A model generated the notes under the pieces. The model was not told where the DNA came from, made no database searches, and worked only from the letters and a program-made list of their open reading frames with translations. From NCBI GenBank assembly GCA_947503115.1, contig CANNCS010000014.1:1-49004 (forward strand): 49,004 nt of DNA. The letters are read 5' to 3'. Position 1 is the first letter of the stretch, and every line of letters starts with the position of its first letter. Origin of the DNA: an uncultured Marivita sp. GTDB lineage: Bacteria; Pseudomonadota; Alphaproteobacteria; Rhodobacterales; Rhodobacteraceae. Of this stretch, positions 46,801-49,004 are shown in pieces. The position numbers were made by a program, and so were the translations under genes.

Positions 46801-49004
46801 CTTCGGTGCCAATATGTTCAAGATCGAAGGTCAGCCTATAGGTTTCGCCGATTTCGGTGAACTGGCTATAGGTCAGCGTGCCGCCCGTCGTATCCCCAAA
46901 GCCAAAGTGGTATCCACCGGCCCCGAAATTCGTAACGCCCGCGCTCAGGGTTGGGGTGCCAAGGGCAACCGTAACGTCCACAGGTGTATCCCCGTGGATC
47001 GTATCGTCGCCGATGTTACCAGACAAGTTGTCGTCGCCACCACCGCCGATGACTATGTCATTACCGTAATCGCCCCAAACGGTATCATTCCCTGCACCAC
47101 CGATGACGGTGTCGTTGCCAGGCCCGCCATCGATGGTGTCACTTCCCGCACCGCCGTCGATAGAGTCGGCCGAATTGGTGCCCCCACTGTCGACGATGTC
47201 GTCGTTGCCATCACCGCCCAGCAGCGTGTCGCCTGCAATCCCGCCATCTATGGTGTCGTCACCTGAGCCGCCGTCGATTGTGTCTCTGCCGGTTCCGCCA
47301 AGAAGCGTGTCATCGCCATCATTGCCGGCAATAATATCATTGCCGTCGCCACCGGTGATACGGTCATTGGCGCCTGTATCGTTACTCGGCATGGTCGTGG
47401 TGAAGATGTTATCCATCGTCGGTGCCACGCCTTCACCTTCGATAGTGAAGGACTGCGCGTTGCCGGACGCATAGGCGATCTTGACCGTTACACTGTAATC
47501 ATTGTCGCTGCTGCGCGTCGCGCTGAACGAGAAATCGACATAGGGCTCTTGCAGGACGATCTTGTCCAAGCCGTAGTCAAAACTGCGCAGGGCGAGCGTG
47601 TTGGTGTTATTCGTGGTCGCAACAAGGATGTAGTCCGCCACACCGTCACCCGAACGGTCGCCGTTTGTTCCCGCATCCAAAGATATGAAGGCGTTCGAGG
47701 ATGGTTCCGCCAACCATTGAAAATAGTTACTGTCCGAGTTGCCAAAGGCGTTCTGCCCATTCGCCACATCAATAAAGTTGACCGCGGAAAAGCCAGTGCC
47801 TCCATCCAGCGTATCGTTCCCGGTGCCACCATCGATGACATCCGCGCCGGACCCGCCATCGACGATATCATCGCCATCGCCCGCCAGAATAGTATCGTTG
47901 CCCTCAAAGCCATTGATGACGTCACCGTCGCCACTGGTGCCTTGCACCCCTAGCGAGTCGTTGTTGTCGACCCGATCTCCTTGAGGATCCCCGGTGTAAT
48001 TAACGTCGATCAAATCCGCATCGGTGGTGCCGTCCACATACCCATCGGGGTCTGGCACCGCTGCTGTAGTGACCGTGACATAGCCGACATCGGTGATGCC
48101 GTTGCCGTCTGTCACCTCATATGTGAACGTTGAGGCCGTCAGATCACCATCCGTGACCACCGAAAGCGTACCATCTGAGTTGAGCGTGATGGCTTCGCCA
48201 GTTCCGAAACTGACCGTGTCGCCCGCCACCACATCAACATCATTGATCTTGGTAACCGTCAGCCCTTGGCCTGAGAAATCGGTATCATTCGCGAGGACGT
48301 CGATAATTCCAGGACTGTTTGGCAACAGTTCGATTTCGTCTGCAAAGGCGATGGCAACGGTTTGCAGACTGTTCGCGGCAATCAGAAAGTTGGAGTCGAG
48401 CGCATCATCTCCGCCATCGGCGACACCGATCTTGATCGTGTTTTCCACCCCGATATTGACCGGGGCCTTGAAGGCCATCGTGATGGTCAACCCATCCATT
48501 TCGGAGTTGTATGGGTCGGTGGCCGCTGGATTGTCGATGTAGAGGTTGGAATTCGCGACCGTGTTAACGGTGTCGACGGAAACCGTATCCCCAGTTGGGG
48601 TCAGTTCGACAACTGTTCCGTTGACCATGACTGCGATAACGTCGTTAAAGCCACCATCGACGAATTCGAGGTATTCTTCCGACGAGAAGACGAACTGCAT
48701 CGTCAGGAAGTCATTGTCCGGGATGAACACCGCTTCGAAGACAACGGCGTCGAACGTTTCGACACCTGACATTGCTGTCAAGTCTGTATCGCCAGCACCG
48801 CCATACGCTGTTGTCGTTCCTTGTTGCGTGTTGGTGTCTGTCGTACCGCTGGAATTTGTGAAATCCGCAACATTGCCGGTTGAGAAAATTACACCGCTGT
48901 CGCTTGGGACAACGTTAGGTGACGTTGTAATACCAAGGGCTGCGATCATTGACCCACTTTCGCCCAATCTCTGGTTCCGATTGACGTGATGACGTCCGGT
49001 AGGG
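43793..49004 (-). CDS. Giant RTX calcium-binding protein with Hint domain, 5' truncated
   Basis: At least 1,736 codons on the minus strand; the frame is open to the window edge, and the only nearby start (TTG 48967) cuts into the first domain, so the true start is outside. Order from the N-terminus: a choice-of-anchor-L domain ([22 protein letters not shown]); a cadherin/Ig-like domain ([10 protein letters not shown]); RTX blocks of GGxGxD nonapeptides interrupted by beta-sandwich inserts, including a DUF642-like one (about 44890-45310); and a C-terminal Hint domain starting CFAAGTRIL (Cys codon at 44456-44458). The composition is strongly acidic. It is probably secreted by a type I system and calcium-folded, and may be autoprocessed at the Hint Cys. 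No toxin or protease domain is seen. Confidence 0.88.
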   Translation of the reverse strand, partial: PTGRHHVNRNQRLGESGSMIAALGITTSPNVVPSDSGVIFSTGNVADFTNSSGTTDTNTQQGTTTAYGGAGDTDLTAMSGVETFDAVVFEAVFIPDNDFLTMQFVFSSEEYLEFVDGGFNDVIAVMVNGTVVELTPTGDTVSVDTVNTVANSNLYIDNPAATDPYNSEMDGLTITMAFKAPVNIGVENTIKIGVADGGDDALDSNFLIAANSLQTVAIAFADEIELLPNSPGIIDVLANDTDFSGQGLTVTKINDVDVVAGDTVSFGTGEAITLNSDGTLSVVTDGDLTASTFTYEVTDGNGITDVGYVTVTTAAVPDPDGYVDGTTDADLIDVNYTGDPQGDRVDNNDSLGVQGTSGDGDVINGFEGNDTILAGDGDDIVDGGSGADVIDGGTGNDTLDGGTGFSAVNFIDVANGQNAFGNSDSNYFQWLAEPSSNAFISLDAGTNGDRSGDGVADYILVATTNNTNTLALRSFDYGLDKIVLQEPYVDFSFSATRSSDNDYSVTVKIAYASGNAQSFTIEGEGVAPTMDNIFTTTMPSNDTGANDRITGGDGNDIIAGNDGDDTLLGGTGRDTIDGGSGDDTIDGGIAGDTLLGGDGNDDIVDSGGTNSADSIDGGAGSDTIDGGPGNDTVIGGAGNDTVWGDYGNDIVIGGGGDDNLSGNIGDDTIHGDTPVDVTVALGTPTLSAGVTNFGAGGYHFGFGDTTGGTLTYSQFTEIGETYRLTFDLEHIGTEEGDHVLQIGNQTITIPADMAGAQTYTYTFTATDTTTDIVIQDVTPNGDTVNGSSDVALTNPSLSIVDMGADGNDVIDGDDGDDLIYGGGGDDNIWGGADADTIVLEDNFGNETLGGGEAGVDDDTLDLSAITTDTTVDLTNVDPENGTVSDGTSTASFVDIENIVLGGGRDTIVLADGSGDDTVQAFDMTDSGDGTTNDQLDVSGMTDANGAPVNTGDVTVTDTNGDGTGDAILTFPGGESITLVGVLSNAVSTPTQLASLGIPAPDFIVEGTAGNDTIDGSYLGDPEGDMVDAGDATDGSDDDFILAGDGNDTVIAGSGDDSVDGSAGGDYVHGGAGSDTIDGGVGSDTIDGGDGSDTLLGGDGNDTIADGGLAGSADSIDGGAGDDFLYGGVGDDTILGGDGNDTILGSDGDDTIIGQKGNDSVTSGDGADYVSGGDWADTIDGGAGSDTLLGGSGWDSVSGGTEADTVYGGGGTDTLDGGDGDDLIYGDNVTANIANGDFESGGLLGWGGWDNETGTEDTFLGNGSANVVTEMDGISGQTTLLGQPFTVSEAGSTSVIFDVAARPGASLGEDGVTAEILDDTGAVVATDTVVPTNTGWGTYTLDAALPSAGTYTLRFTEVGDDNGTGVIPDNVSLHNVAGADVIDGGAGNDTINGGAGNDTINGGVGNDALTGGDGDDTFTYAPGDGIDTISDFNVGITGTLTDGDRENNDFVDLSAYYDNIWELTSDYRDDGVLNQSNDGLAGADYADNTQFGNGGLVFTNGVASTSFFNVENTGVVCFAAGTRILTVNGDCPVESLRAGDQIVTCDNGVQTLCWIGHRHLDASDLGHAPKLRPILLSPELTGADAPLIVSPQHGVLLDLDGEETLIRAIHLAKMKGGAARIMKGCRKVTYFHLMFEDHQIVFANGAPSESFFPGNFALASLQTKVRHEIFELFPDLRRLDANTGYGAKARNFARFSHLPSHLKALKAHRKKRMVPSAAMPIRGSSVGSAFTPSRAAL
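44756..44882 (-). repeat. RTX repeat block nearest the Hint domain
   Basis: Tandem 27-bp units encoding GGxGNDxxx nonapeptides ([20 protein letters not shown] in the protein) precede the Hint domain. The DNA units are near-identical (ccgttgatcgtatcgttgcc repeated on the plus strand), which favours slippage. Confidence 0.85.
45325..45990 (-). repeat. Main RTX repeat array
   Basis: The longest run of GGxGxD nonapeptides, with some twenty units of 27 bp. It binds Ca2+ as a beta-roll. It starts with a '[16 protein letters not shown]' spacer that is echoed in the other blocks. Confidence 0.85.
46985..47375 (-). repeat. Third RTX repeat array
   Basis: About fourteen nonapeptide units of the GGxGNDxxx type, with the motif [20 protein letters not shown] also seen in altered form in the main array, suggesting internal duplication. 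Confidence 0.8.
47795..47950 (-). repeat. RTX repeat block nearest the N-terminus
   Basis: Five to six nonapeptides ([20 protein letters not shown] and following) come after a [17 protein letters not shown] spacer. Confidence 0.8.

Noticed and set aside
44700-47960. Many long plus-strand open frames opposite the RTX gene.
   Set aside because: They arise from the 27-bp repeat periodicity and give low-complexity Ser/Pro/Val-rich translations without start signals.

Overview
The window looks like a stretch of chromosome from a marine alphaproteobacterium of the Roseobacter group (Rhodobacteraceae). This is inferred from several things: GC-rich coding DNA, the alphaproteobacterial order pcaQ-pcaDCHGB, a tripartite TRAP carrier, the ArsJ-type organoarsenical operon, and a large acidic RTX protein ending in a Hint domain. 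I recognise no tRNA, rRNA, insertion sequence, prophage or CRISPR array. Genes are packed tightly, and five convergent pairs overlap at their 3' ends.

Layout. 1-146: 5' end of acetyl-CoA synthetase, leaving the window. 619-2322: adenine deaminase. 2319-7277: a LysR regulator divergent from dabB-dabA, an inorganic-carbon uptake complex. 7284-8546: aroA (EPSP synthase). 8663-11787: arsenic operon made of an ArsR-ArsC fusion, the ArsJ-partner GAPDH and ArsJ. 11857-13925: an iron-type alcohol dehydrogenase overlapping a class IV aminotransferase. 13922-14386: a DUF3237 gene.

14465-35008 is an aromatic-acid catabolic region. The upper part holds a MarR regulator, a short-chain dehydrogenase, a feruloyl/coumaroyl-CoA ligase-like enzyme, a one-Cys sulfatase, a TRAP transporter, a crotonase, a TIM-barrel amidohydrolase and an acyl-CoA dehydrogenase. 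Together these match the CoA-dependent deacetylating route known from Rhodococcus cou and Corynebacterium phd: hydroxycinnamoyl-CoA, then beta-hydroxy, then beta-keto, then hydroxybenzoate plus acetyl-CoA. The lower part is pobR/pobA (4-hydroxybenzoate to protocatechuate), then pcaQ, pcaDCHGB, a flavin monooxygenase of unknown substrate and pcaF. Only the 3-oxoadipate CoA-transferase (pcaIJ) is missing for a full path to acetyl-CoA and succinyl-CoA. A predicted cytoplasmic sulfatase inside this set suggests use of sulfated phenolics such as zosteric acid (p-coumarate sulfate).

35278-41510 is a cyanate module: cyanase, an NTF2-like protein and a CynABD/NrtABD-type ABC importer. It is divergent from a PAS-AAA+-Fis regulator whose sigma-54 contact motif (GAFTGA) is degenerate, with two tandem palindromes upstream. 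41639-43818 holds a SIS-domain amino-sugar phosphate isomerase/deaminase and nagA. 43793-49004 is a very large acidic RTX/Hint surface or secreted protein on the minus strand, whose 5' end lies outside the window.

Candidate regulatory sites include a near-consensus PcaQ box, a palindrome covering the promoter and start codon of the ars operon, and a TAAAC-N-GTTTW motif found at two divergent promoters of the hydroxycinnamate cluster.
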